Part shown: in pieces, positions 7,214-17,223 of the stretch | How the letters are laid out: the number at the start of each line of letters is the position of its first letter | How positions within the stretch are numbered: the first letter of the stretch is position 1 | DNA from: an uncultured Bacilli bacterium | GTDB taxonomy: Bacteria > Bacillota_I > Bacilli_A > RF39 > UBA660 | DNA: 64,000 nt | NCBI GenBank assembly: GCA_944329425.1 | Contig: CALVIG010000001.1 | Span: 185,933 to 249,932, forward strand | Direction of reading: 5' to 3' | Made by a program: the position numbers and the translations under genes | Notes under the pieces: model-generated | Told to the model about the DNA's origin: nothing | Seen by the model: only the letters and a program-made list of their open reading frames with translations | Databases searched by the model: none

Positions 7214-9379
7214 TTAAAAATTTATCGGATCAAAATCTAAACTAACTTTGATTTTCGCGTTACCTTCGTATATTTTAATTATTTGATTAAGAAAATAATA
7301 TAATTTTTCTTCTTTTTTATATTTTAAGATGACGCTAAAATTATAATTATTGTTTACCTTTAAAACGCTTGCTATCGAAGGCCCTAAAACGCTTGTGTTC
7401 TTTAAATTTTGCCTTAGGTAATTACTAATCTTTTTAGCTTCCCCTATACCATAATTAAAGTCTTTTGATGATATTTTTATTAAGGCAATAAAACAAAAAG
7501 GCGGATAATTAAGTTTTTTTCTAACGTACATCTCATGATTAAAAAATGATTTATAGTCATGGTTTGAAGCACATACTATACTGTAATGATCAGGGTTAAA
7601 GGTTTGAATAACTGCTTCTCCTTCTTTATCCGCTCTACCACAGCGCCCTATAACTTGGTCTAGTAAACTAAAGGTTTGCTCACTACTTCTAAAATTTGGA
7701 ATGTTTAAAGAAACGTCAGCGTTTATAACCCCAACTAACGTAACGCAAGGAAAATTAAGCCCTTTAGAAATCATTTGCGTTCCAACTAAAACGTTATATT
7801 CACCCGTATTAAAAGAACTTATTATTTTATTATGTGATCCTTTTTTACTAGTCGTATCAGCATCCATTCTAAGAACCTTTGCTAACGGAAATTCCTCTTT
7901 TATTTTTTCTTCTAGTTTTTCAGTTCCAACGCCCATTTGCTTTATGCTTTTTTCTTTACAAGCGGGGCATACCTCAAGTTTTTTACTTGCGTATCCACAG
8001 TAATGACAGCGCATCATCCCCGAAGTTTTATGATAAGTTAAGGTTATATCACAATTAGGGCACTTAAACACGAAACCACAATTATTACATGTTAAATAAT
8101 TCGCGTATCCTCTTCTATTTAGGAGTAACATAACTTGTTCCTTTTTTATTAACCTATCATTTATCTTATTTCGTAGTTCATCCGAGAAAATAGCGTTTCC
8201 TTTTCTAATTTCTTTTTTCATGTCAACTATGCTAACATTTGGAAGCGGCTTATTATTAACCCTTGAAGGAAGTTCTAATAATTGATAATATCCTTTTTTA
8301 GCTCTAGCATAACTTTCTATCTTAGGAGTTGCACTTCCTAGGATAACTGGACACTCATGCGTTTTTGATCTTTCAACTGCTATATCTAAAGTACTATACC
8401 TTGGGTTATTTTCCTGTTTATAACTTTCAGAATGTTCTTCATCTATTATTATTATACCTATGTTATTAAGCGGTGCAAATATAGCGCTACGAGCACCTAT
8501 TACAACGCTTACCTCTTTTCTAATTATTTTACGGTACTCATCATACCTTTCACCATCAGATAAAGAAGAATGTAAAATGGCAATTTCATCCTTAAAAACG
8601 CCCTTAAACCTAGCTGTTATTTGTGGCGTTAAGCTTATTTCAGGAACTAGTATAATGGCACTTTTACCACTTTTAACAACTTCCTTAACCACGTCTATAT
8701 AAACCTCTGTCTTGCCACTTCCAGTAACTCCATATAATAATGTTACCAGTTGCTTATTTAAATAAGATTTTATCGTTTTACTAACAAGTTTCTGCTCTTT
8801 AGTTAACAATATTTCTTTACGGTCAAGCTCAGTTTCAACTTTTCTATACGTTTCTTTATAATATTCTAATACTATGCCTTTTTCTATTAGTTTGCTTAAT
8901 GAAGATTTACTTTGTATAGAGCTTTTTAATACTTCTTTGTTATCCTTTAAAAAGTCTATTATTTCAAGTTGCCTTTTAACCTTAACATCAGCATTTATAA
9001 CGTTATCATTTAATTTAACATATAAAAGTTTTTTTATTCCGCCACCGTTTTTTACACCAGCTTTTAACGCTTTAGGAAGCATACTTTGATAACAATTTAT
9101 TAAAGGACATAAATACTTTTTACTCATGTAAATTCCAAGATTAATAAGTTCATCGTTTAATACTGGTTCATCATCTATGATTTTTATTATATCCTTTATT
9201 TCATAATCATCTGTTTTAGCATCATAACCTAAAACAAACCCTTCTACCGTTCTATTTGAAAACGGGACAAGCACCCTTTTACCGATTAACAAATTATCTT
9301 CTACGTTTGATGGCACGTGATAAGTAAAAGTCATGTCGTTACTTTTTACCCTGGTTTCTATTAATACTTTTACATACAC
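7214..9379 (-). CDS. priA: Primosomal replication restart helicase PriA
   Basis: 721 aa. It is a superfamily 2 3'-5' DNA helicase that reloads the replisome at stalled forks. The N-terminal 3'BD is present (FTYHVPSNVED), then Walker A YGVTGSGKTEV near residue 215, DEEH (IIIDEEHSESYKQ) near 315, and an eight-cysteine zinc region (CNNCGF, CPNC, CHYCG, CPACK) near 430-480. Helicase motifs V/VI appear as GTQMISKG and IGRCGRADKEG. The start is GTG at 9379 behind AAGGTGGTGAT; an ATG two bases upstream is out of frame and reaches a stop after three codons. An extended -10 (TGTTATACT, 9400-9405) lies just upstream. Confidence 0.97.
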   Translation of the reverse strand: MYVKVLIETRVKSNDMTFTYHVPSNVEDNLLIGKRVLVPFSNRTVEGFVLGYDAKTDDYEIKDIIKIIDDEPVLNDELINLGIYMSKKYLCPLINCYQSMLPKALKAGVKNGGGIKKLLYVKLNDNVINADVKVKRQLEIIDFLKDNKEVLKSSIQSKSSLSKLIEKGIVLEYYKETYRKVETELDRKEILLTKEQKLVSKTIKSYLNKQLVTLLYGVTGSGKTEVYIDVVKEVVKSGKSAIILVPEISLTPQITARFKGVFKDEIAILHSSLSDGERYDEYRKIIRKEVSVVIGARSAIFAPLNNIGIIIIDEEHSESYKQENNPRYSTLDIAVERSKTHECPVILGSATPKIESYARAKKGYYQLLELPSRVNNKPLPNVSIVDMKKEIRKGNAIFSDELRNKINDRLIKKEQVMLLLNRRGYANYLTCNNCGFVFKCPNCDITLTYHKTSGMMRCHYCGYASKKLEVCPACKEKSIKQMGVGTEKLEEKIKEEFPLAKVLRMDADTTSKKGSHNKIISSFNTGEYNVLVGTQMISKGLNFPCVTLVGVINADVSLNIPNFRSSEQTFSLLDQVIGRCGRADKEGEAVIQTFNPDHYSIVCASNHDYKSFFNHEMYVRKKLNYPPFCFIALIKISSKDFNYGIGEAKKISNYLRQNLKNTSVLGPSIASVLKVNNNYNFSVILKYKKEEKLYYFLNQIIKIYEGNAKIKVSLDFDPINF

Positions 9380-9406
9380 ATTATCACCACCTTACTATAA
9401 GTATAA

Positions 9407-9437
9407 CAAAAAAGAAGACTTACAAAAAGCCTTCTTT
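9407..9437 (-). terminator. Intrinsic terminator after the Cys-rich protein gene
   Basis: Minus-strand stem AGAAGGCTT / AAGTCTTCT with loop TTTGT, followed by six T. It separates the 9456-11285 gene from priA. Confidence 0.85.
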
Positions 9438-9455
9438 AACCCTTTATTATTCTTT

Positions 9456-11285
9456 TTATTTTATTTCTCTTTTATTTCCGGTATAAATCCAACCATCAAT
9501 TGAAGTACTTGTAGACCACTTGTACTTTTGATCACAAGAGATTCTATACGTTGGTTCCGCATCTTTAGTATCACTAGTATTTACGGTTTTAACGCATTTT
9601 GTACCACTTAAAGTATAACCACTATCACATGAATAAGTTACCTTTTGTGTTGTAGTTGTCTTAGTACACTTTGTTCCGTTTAACGTGTATCCTGGATATG
9701 CTTCACAAGAATACGTAGTACTAGAATTTGTTTTTATACAATATAACTTATCTTCGGTTTGAACGGTTCCTTCAGGACAAGAACATACCTTAACCTTAGA
9801 CTTAACGGTACACTTTGTTCCGTTTAACGTATATGTTTTATTTGAAGTATTAGGAGGACATGAATAAGTTGTTTTAGAACACTTTCCTCCACTAATTGCG
9901 GTTGTTCCTGCTGGACAACCATAAACGTCTTTCTTACAATATTTTTCATCAGATGTTTTGGTTGTTCCCGCTGGGCACGAATAACTTACCGTTGTTTTAG
10001 TACATGTTTTTTTGTTTTCATCTAGCACGTAATCTGATCCATACTTAGAACAACTATAAGTAACTTCTTGCTTTGAACAAGTAGAGCCATTATCGGTGTA
10101 TCCATCAGGACACTTTGTTGTAACGGTAGTTGCTTTTCTACACTTGTCGCCATCATATTTTTCATAACCTGGGAAAGCATCACACGAGTAAGTATAACCA
10201 GTGGCTTCCTTTTTATAACGCCAATATTGATAAACCGTTACAGTTGTAAAACAAGTATCACAAGCAAGTTCTTCCCAAGAATCAACTAAAACTAATTTTT
10301 CATTATCATTAGTAAAAGCCAAATTACTTTTATCAGATATTAAGGTAGATTGGTAAGTCCATTTATAACCTGTTGCCACTTTTGTTGCGCTTATTACGTC
10401 ATAATTTTGAACGGTTATCTTGTTAGCAGTAACCGTTTTAACGGTTCCAACGGCACCTTTAACATCATAACTATATTTTTTATCAGCTGTTATAGTTTGT
10501 GTTCCAGTTTTAATTTGATCAGTAACCGTACTTGATGGAGTTGCATCAATGGTTGAAGTTAATGTGGTAACCTTACAAGTTGCGGGTTCTTTTTCATCAG
10601 TACTAGTAATTATTGGCTTAGCATCTTTAGTATCAGTAGAAGACACGTTCGTTACGTGCTTATATGCATCTACACTAACCGTTTGAGAGCCATCCTTCAT
10701 ACACTTGTTTCCAACTAAATAATATCCAGATGGACATACGTACTTATCAAATTTCTCGGTACACTCGTTTTTCATAAACTGATATTCATACAATTTACCG
10801 TTATTTTTAGTTGTTACTTTACCATTTGTTGTTTTATCATTTTTATTTGTTGTTTCAAGTATTTTACACACATCACTACAAATATCATAACATCCAAAGT
10901 GCTCAATTACGTAATCTTTTTTATCAGTACATGATAATTGAACTTTTATAACGTACTCATTTTCTAACTTAGTAATTTGAACGTATGAATCATCTTCACT
11001 ACAATAATTACCATTTGAGTCCATCAAAGGTAAAATAAGATGTTCATCTATCATTTCCTTTAAAGTCATTTTTTTAGACGTGTTAAAATCTTGAGGTAAT
11101 CTTTCAACCGTATAATATGATTTTGCAACATCCTTCATTCGATCAATGTTATCTGCAAAAATTTGATTATTTAAAGGTTTTAAATCTGGCATAGGAAATA
11201 ACCAAATTAATAAAAAGATAAATATTACTATTAACACTAACCTAATTAACAAGTCCTTTACCGTTAATCCACTTTTATTTTCCAT
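9456..11285 (-). CDS. Membrane-anchored Cys-rich repeat surface protein, unknown function
   Basis: 609 aa. An N-terminal membrane helix (about residues 11-29, LIRLVLIVIFIFLLIWLF) is followed by a roughly 130-residue conserved-looking domain with six to seven cysteines. A Ser/Thr-rich central part comes next. From about residue 370 there are eight or nine short Cys repeats of the form YSCxxGYTLxGTKCxKTT (for example SCPAGTTKTSDEKYC and SCDSGYTLSGTKC). The pattern recalls EGF-like or other small disulfide modules and suggests an extracellular adhesive or structural role in an oxidising compartment. There is no sortase motif. It has its own consensus promoter and terminator, so it is a single-gene unit. 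Confidence 0.75.
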   Translation of the reverse strand: MENKSGLTVKDLLIRLVLIVIFIFLLIWLFPMPDLKPLNNQIFADNIDRMKDVAKSYYTVERLPQDFNTSKKMTLKEMIDEHLILPLMDSNGNYCSEDDSYVQITKLENEYVIKVQLSCTDKKDYVIEHFGCYDICSDVCKILETTNKNDKTTNGKVTTKNNGKLYEYQFMKNECTEKFDKYVCPSGYYLVGNKCMKDGSQTVSVDAYKHVTNVSSTDTKDAKPIITSTDEKEPATCKVTTLTSTIDATPSSTVTDQIKTGTQTITADKKYSYDVKGAVGTVKTVTANKITVQNYDVISATKVATGYKWTYQSTLISDKSNLAFTNDNEKLVLVDSWEELACDTCFTTVTVYQYWRYKKEATGYTYSCDAFPGYEKYDGDKCRKATTVTTKCPDGYTDNGSTCSKQEVTYSCSKYGSDYVLDENKKTCTKTTVSYSCPAGTTKTSDEKYCKKDVYGCPAGTTAISGGKCSKTTYSCPPNTSNKTYTLNGTKCTVKSKVKVCSCPEGTVQTEDKLYCIKTNSSTTYSCEAYPGYTLNGTKCTKTTTTQKVTYSCDSGYTLSGTKCVKTVNTSDTKDAEPTYRISCDQKYKWSTSTSIDGWIYTGNKREIK

Positions 11286-11317
11286 GAAAATTCCCCCTTC
11301 TTCACCGAATGGCTGTT

Positions 11318-11346
11318 ATAATAGCATAAAAGGTTAAAATTGTCAA
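11318..11346 (-). promoter_or_regulatory. Strong promoter of the Cys-rich protein gene
   Basis: Minus-strand -35 TTGACA (11341-11346), 17-base spacer, -10 TATTAT (11318-11323) preceded by TGC. A good GGGGGAA ribosome binding site precedes the ATG at 11285. Confidence 0.85.
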
Positions 11347-11405
11347 CTTTTTTACAAAAAGTGACTTGTACTCTTACATCTATGATTATAATACTAATTA
11401 AAATT

Positions 11406-11428
11406 AAAAAAAGACCTATTGGTCCATT
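11406..11428 (-). terminator. Intrinsic terminator ending the addBA-glyA-folD-smr operon
   Basis: Minus-strand stem GGACC / GGTCT with loop AATA and seven T, 17 bases after the smr stop. Confidence 0.85.
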
Positions 11429-11444
11429 TTTTTTCTAGTTTACA

Positions 11445-11711
11445 TTATTTTAAATAAACTACCGTACACCCTTGGTTATAATGATTTAAGTGATATGATT
11501 CAACCCTTTTATCATTTTTTAAAACGTTGTATACCTCTTCTTTTATTGCTCCAGTTCCTACACCGTGGATTATAAGTATTCTTTTATTTTTTAAAACGTA
11601 GTTATCATAAATAAATTCCTTCACCAATACCCTTGCTGAAAACCTAAACTCACCATGAAGGTCAAGGCTAGGAACGTTATCTATGAAAACATCATCTAGC
11701 TGCGTTTTCAT
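11445..11711 (-). CDS. Small Smr-domain protein
   Basis: 88 aa, essentially a bare Smr domain (the C-terminal nuclease-type domain of MutS2). The two signature motifs are LDLHG (residue 17) and HGVGTGAIKEEV (residue 49). Such domains nick or bind DNA or RNA; stand-alone bacterial forms have been linked to recombination suppression or mRNA/ribosome rescue. The start lies one base after the folD stop, so it is the last gene of the addB-addA-glyA-folD unit. Confidence 0.85.
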   Translation of the reverse strand: MKTQLDDVFIDNVPSLDLHGEFRFSARVLVKEFIYDNYVLKNKRILIIHGVGTGAIKEEVYNVLKNDKRVESYHLNHYNQGCTVVYLK

Positions 11712-11712
11712 A

Positions 11713-12546
11713 TTAATTTTGAATCTGGTATGCTTTTACCACGTTTTTTAAAAGACATGCAACGGTCATTGGGCCAACGCCACCCGGAACGGGGGTTATT
11801 AAAGAAGCCTTCTTGCTAACACCATCAAAGTCGACATCACCACGAAGTAGGTTACCCTCTTTATTTATACCAACATCAATTATAACAACCCCATCCTTTA
11901 CCATGTCTTTAGTAATAAGGTTAGGGTGGCCTGCTGCCACGATTAAAACATCGGCCTGTTTAGTATGATTTTTTATATCTAAACTTTTAGAATGACATAT
12001 GCTTAAAGTAGCATCATTTCTTAATAAAAGCTGAATTAAAGGTTTACCAACCAAATTACTTCTTCCAACTAAGCAAACGTTTTTTCCTGATAAACGAACG
12101 TTATAAGCTTTTAAAAGTTCCATTACTCCTAAAGGAGTACATGGCACTAAGCAATCATTTTCTAAAACCAAGTTACCAACGTTTTGGTAAGTTAACCCAT
12201 CAACGTCTTTTACCGGGCTTATTGTGTTTATTATTTTACCTTCGTCAAAGCCAAGCGGAAGCGGTAATTGAACAAGTATTCCGTTAATGCTAATATCATT
12301 ATTAAGCCTTTTAATTTCATTAATCACTAACTCTTCGGATATGGTATCATTAAACTTTATGTGCTCAAACCTTATCCCCACTTCTTCGCAAGCCTTCTTT
12401 TTATTTTTTATGTATATGCTACTTGCTTTATTATCCCCAACTTGAATAACCGCTAAAGCGGGAGTAATCTTTGTTTCGTTTATGATCTGTTTTATATCTT
12501 TTCTTATCTCAGTACTTATCTTTATACCATCAATTATGTTATTCAT
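11713..12546 (-). CDS. folD: Methylenetetrahydrofolate dehydrogenase/cyclohydrolase
   Basis: 277 aa, normal length. The bifunctional enzyme interconverts 5,10-methylene-, 5,10-methenyl- and 10-formyl-THF. Diagnostic segments are [14 protein letters not shown] with the catalytic Lys, [17 protein letters not shown], and the NAD(P) site [15 protein letters not shown], ending with [15 protein letters not shown]. It overlaps glyA by eight bases, which fits the one-carbon pathway: GlyA makes methylene-THF and FolD consumes it. Confidence 0.97.
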   Translation of the reverse strand: MNNIIDGIKISTEIRKDIKQIINETKITPALAVIQVGDNKASSIYIKNKKKACEEVGIRFEHIKFNDTISEELVINEIKRLNNDISINGILVQLPLPLGFDEGKIINTISPVKDVDGLTYQNVGNLVLENDCLVPCTPLGVMELLKAYNVRLSGKNVCLVGRSNLVGKPLIQLLLRNDATLSICHSKSLDIKNHTKQADVLIVAAGHPNLITKDMVKDGVVIIDVGINKEGNLLRGDVDFDGVSKKASLITPVPGGVGPMTVACLLKNVVKAYQIQN

Positions 12547-13777
12547 ACTTCACCTTCTCATATATTGGGTGTTCATTGCAAAGTCTTTTAACCCTATCTT
12601 TTAAATCGGTTAATATTCTATCATCTTCCGTGTTATGAAGACAAGCGGAAATTATTTTACCAACTTCAACAAAATCTTGCTCTTTAAATCCCCTTGTTGT
12701 CATAGCGGCGGTACCTAACCTTATACCACTAGTAATAAACGGCGTTGTTACGTCATACGGTATCATGTTTTTGTTACAAGTTATTCCTATGCTTTCAAGT
12801 ATTTTTTCCGCTTCTTTACCAGTCATGTTAACGGATTTTTTAACGTCTACCAAAATCAAATGATTATCCGTACCATTTGTAACGATTTTAAAACCTTCTA
12901 TTTTTAAAACATCACATAATATTTTTGCGTTTTTAATTACTTGTTTTTGATAATTTATAAAATCGGTGGACATTGCCTCCGCAAAGCAAACGGCTTTAGC
13001 AGCAATAACGTGCATTAAAGGGCCTCCCTGAATTCCAGGGAAAACCATCTTATCTATTTTTTTAGCTAACACCTCGTCGTTCGTTAAAATAATTCCCCCT
13101 CTTGGTCCCCTTAACGTTTTATGGGTTGTTGAGGTAACAACATCAGCGTATTTACATGGGTTTTGATGTAAACCGGCAGCAACTATTCCCGCTATATGTG
13201 CCATGTCAACCATAAGGTATGCCCCACAAAAATGAGCAATATCACGAAACTCAGCAAAATCTATTTTTCTAGAATAAGCAGAAGCTCCCGCAACGATTAA
13301 CTTTGGTTTTTCTTTTAGAGCTATTTTTCTTACCTCATCATAATTTATTTGACCGGTTTCTTTATCAACGTCATACGATATAAAATTATAATCCATCCCG
13401 CTAAAAGAAAGGTTACTACCATGAGTTAGGTGTCCTCCAGAATTAAGGTTCATTCCCAAAACCTTATCTCCTGGTTTTAAAAGAGCACGGTAAACAGCCA
13501 TGTTAGCGGATGAACCTGAGTGAGGCTGGACGTTAACATATTTTACACCAAATAACTTTTTAGCGTTAGAGATTGCCATTTGTTCAATTTCATCCACGTA
13601 CTTACACCCACCATAATAACGCTTATTTGGATAACCTTCTGCGTACTTGTTAGTTAAAATACTACCTTGTGCTTTAAGCACGTTTTCACTAACAAAGTTT
13701 TCGGACGCAATTAACTCAATCGTATCTTGCTGTCTTTTTTTCTCCCGTTCTATGGTAGCAAATATTTCATCAACCAT
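12539..13777 (-). CDS. glyA: Serine hydroxymethyltransferase
   Basis: 412 aa. A PLP enzyme interconverting serine and glycine with transfer of a one-carbon unit to THF. The PLP lysine sits in [14 protein letters not shown] (about residue 220). The N-terminal [14 protein letters not shown] and KRYYGGC segments are typical. It sits 11 bases after addA and overlaps folD, so it is inside the same operon. Confidence 0.98.
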   Translation of the reverse strand: MVDEIFATIEREKKRQQDTIELIASENFVSENVLKAQGSILTNKYAEGYPNKRYYGGCKYVDEIEQMAISNAKKLFGVKYVNVQPHSGSSANMAVYRALLKPGDKVLGMNLNSGGHLTHGSNLSFSGMDYNFISYDVDKETGQINYDEVRKIALKEKPKLIVAGASAYSRKIDFAEFRDIAHFCGAYLMVDMAHIAGIVAAGLHQNPCKYADVVTSTTHKTLRGPRGGIILTNDEVLAKKIDKMVFPGIQGGPLMHVIAAKAVCFAEAMSTDFINYQKQVIKNAKILCDVLKIEGFKIVTNGTDNHLILVDVKKSVNMTGKEAEKILESIGITCNKNMIPYDVTTPFITSGIRLGTAAMTTRGFKEQDFVEVGKIISACLHNTEDDRILTDLKDRVKRLCNEHPIYEKVKYE

Positions 13778-13788
13778 TTTATTACCTC

Positions 13789-16700
13789 CTAAACTTCTAT
13801 AAATTTATTCAATTTTATAGAATATATGAATTTTCTTACTTTTTTAGCTTTCAAAACATCTTTAACGGCTATTTCATACAAATCAAGCTGTACCTTATAA
13901 CGATCTTTTAACTCTTCGATAAGATCAACGTTATCGGTTTTATAATCCACTATTACGTATGTATCGCTTGTTTTACAAAGTAAATCAATTACCCCATCAA
14001 CTAATACATCCATACCTGATAAAGAATCATCATAGTAATTTATTGGTGCTTTAAAAGTTATTTTATATTCTCTTCTTACATCAGTACTATTTAGTATCAT
14101 ATCATAAATATCAGAAGTTAGGTATGCAAATAACTTATCCATGTTAAGTTTTTTTAAATCTTCTTTAGAAACTACGTTCTTTTTTACCATGTTATTTAAT
14201 TCATGGTTTAAATCAGTTATATGATACTTCTTTATTGGTAAGTTTTCTAACACTTTATGATATAAAGTGCCTATGTCAGTGTGGTTTACACCATCATTTA
14301 AAAAGTTAGGTTTTCTAAGAAATTGTTTTTTCTTTTTTATTTCACTAACGCTTACCAAAGAAGGAACTTTAGTAAACTTATCGTCATATTTAAAATTAAG
14401 TACTTTATTTAACCAATCATGGTCAAACTCTCTTGACAAGATACGTTCTTTTACTAAAAACTCACTTTCATTAATTTCATTTGCATTAATAACGTTAACG
14501 TTTAAGTTAAAACGTGCATCTTGGGTTTTTACGTCCATCAAACTATAATCTCTTAAGTTTTTACACATAGGATGTCTTAAGAAACATGGCATCATAATAT
14601 CCAGGTAACTTCTTGATGCATCTAAATATAAATTAGACACAACGTCATAATTTCCCATTTTAGATGCAGCTTTGTTAATTAAGCCTTCCAAATTCCTACT
14701 AAATCCCGTTATTATTATCTTTTCTTTAGCCCTTGTTAAAGCTACGTAAAGTATTCTTAGTTCCTCAGAAAGAGCTTTTTTAAATTCATAGTTTTTAAAG
14801 GTCATCATTGGAAGCGAAACGTATTTTACCTTATAATCATCGTTTCTTAAATTAAAAGCCACGTTTAAATCAGTGTTAATCATTAAATCATTTTTTAAAT
14901 CTTTAAGGTTAAACCCCCTTCCGGTTTCACTTAAAAAAACCACCGGATACTCTAACCCTTTTGATTTATGAATCGTGGTTATAAGAACGTTATCTTCATT
15001 AGATAAAGGATTTACACCTTCTAAAGTTCCCTTATTTAAAATAATGTTTTCTATGTAAGTAATAAATTCATGAAGGCTTTTACATTCAAATAAATTAGCA
15101 TGGTTCAACATGTGTATAAGGTTTTTAACACGGTTACCACCTTGTTTTAAACCTCCTATTACCGCTAACAAATCAAAGTCTTTATACACTTTATTTAATA
15201 ATTTATAAACGGAATTATTATTAGCATAACTTTTAAGCTCTAATAACAAGTTTAAAACTTTATTAACGCATTCATTACTACTTTCCATCATGTTTTCATA
15301 TAAAGACACGTTTTTATTTAACGCTCTTAAACTTACTACATCATCTAAACTTACGTCTATCAAATCAGAGTTTAAAACACTCATCAACGATATGTCATCA
15401 TATGGGTTATCCACTGCCTTTAACAAGCTAATTACTAACTTAATTTCATAGTTATCAAAATATTCATGTGAAACCTCAGAGTACGCACTTATGTTTCTTT
15501 TATTAAGTGCTTTAATATAAAGATCACTGTTACTAAGAGATCTTAGCAAAATAACTATATCACTTGGTTTTAACTTACGCCATAATCCCTTTTTGTTATC
15601 AAATACCTTGTAACCATTACTTAACATATCCTTTATCTTATCCGCAACTACGATGGCTTCTTTTTGAGCGTTAGTAAGTTCATCGTCTTCGTCTTCACTT
15701 TTTACCTTTCCGTCGATTAATAAAACTTCAGGATCTAAGTTATCACCCTGTTCAAAATTAGCTCCCAAATAAAGCATTTCATCCTTATCATAACTAACCT
15801 CTCCAAAGTAACTGGTCATGGTATTAGAAAAAATAAAGTTACAAAAGTCTAAAACTTCTTTTCTACTTCTAAAGTTTTTAGATAAAGTAATCAATAAAGG
15901 AAACGATTCTTTACTAGCCTTTTGCTTATCCTCATTAAAAATTTCAGGGCAAGCACTTCTGAATCTATATATACTTTGTTTTACGTCTCCAACAACGAAA
16001 AGATTAGAATCATCATTTGATATAGCGTTAAAAATAACGTTTTGTAAATTATTAGTATCTTGATACTCATCAATTAGTATTTCTTTATACCTTAAAGACA
16101 ATTCCTTTGCAAGTTTAGTTTTATGATTATCTTTTATCAAAAGCTCAATAACAAAGTGCGCTATATCAGAAAAAGAATACGCGTTTATTTTTTTCTTTTC
16201 TTCTAACAACTTTTCTTTAAAGGTGTTTATAAAATCAAACAAAGTAACTAACGTTTTTCTAGTTATTTCTTGCTCTTTTTTAAATCTATCTTCGGTTATA
16301 AAGCCAAGTTCAAAATAATCTTTTTGAATAACTTTCTTTAAATCATCTCTTATGGTTTTATACCTTATTATGATAGGATCATCTTTAAAACCTTTCGGTG
16401 TTGATAGTCTATCAAAAGAAATGCTTCTAATAAGGGATGATAGTTCATCTAAATCTTTTACCAAAAGGAAGTTATTTATAAACTTTCTTTCGTTTTCGAT
16501 AACTACTAAAACCCGTTCAAACGTTTTATCTTCTTTGAAAAGATCAATTATTTCATCATAAATTTGGGTAAATGATTCCATTTTTTGCTTAACTTGATTT
16601 AACATTAGATCTCTATGAAAATGATTATTACTTGAATACTTCGAAATACTATCTTTTATAAACTCATTTGGAAAAGCAATCGTATCTAGGTAGGAGCTTA

Positions 16701-17223
16701 TTTTTAAAACTGGCTCCTTAATTAAAAGTTCACCTTCGGTTTTAAACATCTTAAGCACGTCACTAAAACCTTCAAGATTAGTAAAAGCATTTTCTAAAAC
16801 TTCTTTTAGTACTTTATTTTTAATGATTTTTTCTTCTTCCTGAGACAAAATACTAAAGTTTCTATCAATTTTTAACTTATCAAAGTTTTCTTTAACAAGG
16901 TTATTATAAAAAGCATCCATTGTGGTAATTTGAGCTGTTTCAACGAGCTGCAACTGGTTTTTCAAATGATTATTATCTGGATTTTTAACCGTGGCATTTA
17001 CTATTTCTTTTTTTATTCTTTCCTTCATTTCTTGTGCGGCAGCATTAGTAAAAGTAACGATTAAAAGATCATCAATGTTGCCTCCATCAGTAACATAGGT
17101 TATTACCCTTTGGGATAAAACGGCGGTTTTACCACTTCCAGCTGCAGCACTAACGATTATTTTACCCCCTCTTGAAGTAATTGCTTTTTTTTGGTCATCA
17201 GTCCAACTAGGCATCTTTTTCAC
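13789..17223 (-). CDS. addA: ATP-dependent helicase/nuclease subunit A
   Basis: 1144 aa. UvrD-like superfamily 1 helicase with a C-terminal nuclease, part of the AddAB double-strand break resection complex (RecBCD counterpart). Walker A is [15 protein letters not shown] near residue 25, Walker B/motif [12 protein letters not shown] near 395, motif [16 protein letters not shown] near 810. The RecB-type nuclease motif VIVDYKTDN is near residue 1095. It overlaps addB by 17 bases. Confidence 0.96.
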   Translation of the reverse strand: MKKMPSWTDDQKKAITSRGGKIIVSAAAGSGKTAVLSQRVITYVTDGGNIDDLLIVTFTNAAAQEMKERIKKEIVNATVKNPDNNHLKNQLQLVETAQITTMDAFYNNLVKENFDKLKIDRNFSILSQEEEKIIKNKVLKEVLENAFTNLEGFSDVLKMFKTEGELLIKEPVLKISSYLDTIAFPNEFIKDSISKYSSNNHFHRDLMLNQVKQKMESFTQIYDEIIDLFKEDKTFERVLVVIENERKFINNFLLVKDLDELSSLIRSISFDRLSTPKGFKDDPIIIRYKTIRDDLKKVIQKDYFELGFITEDRFKKEQEITRKTLVTLFDFINTFKEKLLEEKKKINAYSFSDIAHFVIELLIKDNHKTKLAKELSLRYKEILIDEYQDTNNLQNVIFNAISNDDSNLFVVGDVKQSIYRFRSACPEIFNEDKQKASKESFPLLITLSKNFRSRKEVLDFCNFIFSNTMTSYFGEVSYDKDEMLYLGANFEQGDNLDPEVLLIDGKVKSEDEDDELTNAQKEAIVVADKIKDMLSNGYKVFDNKKGLWRKLKPSDIVILLRSLSNSDLYIKALNKRNISAYSEVSHEYFDNYEIKLVISLLKAVDNPYDDISLMSVLNSDLIDVSLDDVVSLRALNKNVSLYENMMESSNECVNKVLNLLLELKSYANNNSVYKLLNKVYKDFDLLAVIGGLKQGGNRVKNLIHMLNHANLFECKSLHEFITYIENIILNKGTLEGVNPLSNEDNVLITTIHKSKGLEYPVVFLSETGRGFNLKDLKNDLMINTDLNVAFNLRNDDYKVKYVSLPMMTFKNYEFKKALSEELRILYVALTRAKEKIIITGFSRNLEGLINKAASKMGNYDVVSNLYLDASRSYLDIMMPCFLRHPMCKNLRDYSLMDVKTQDARFNLNVNVINANEINESEFLVKERILSREFDHDWLNKVLNFKYDDKFTKVPSLVSVSEIKKKKQFLRKPNFLNDGVNHTDIGTLYHKVLENLPIKKYHITDLNHELNNMVKKNVVSKEDLKKLNMDKLFAYLTSDIYDMILNSTDVRREYKITFKAPINYYDDSLSGMDVLVDGVIDLLCKTSDTYVIVDYKTDNVDLIEELKDRYKVQLDLYEIAVKDVLKAKKVRKFIYSIKLNKFIEV

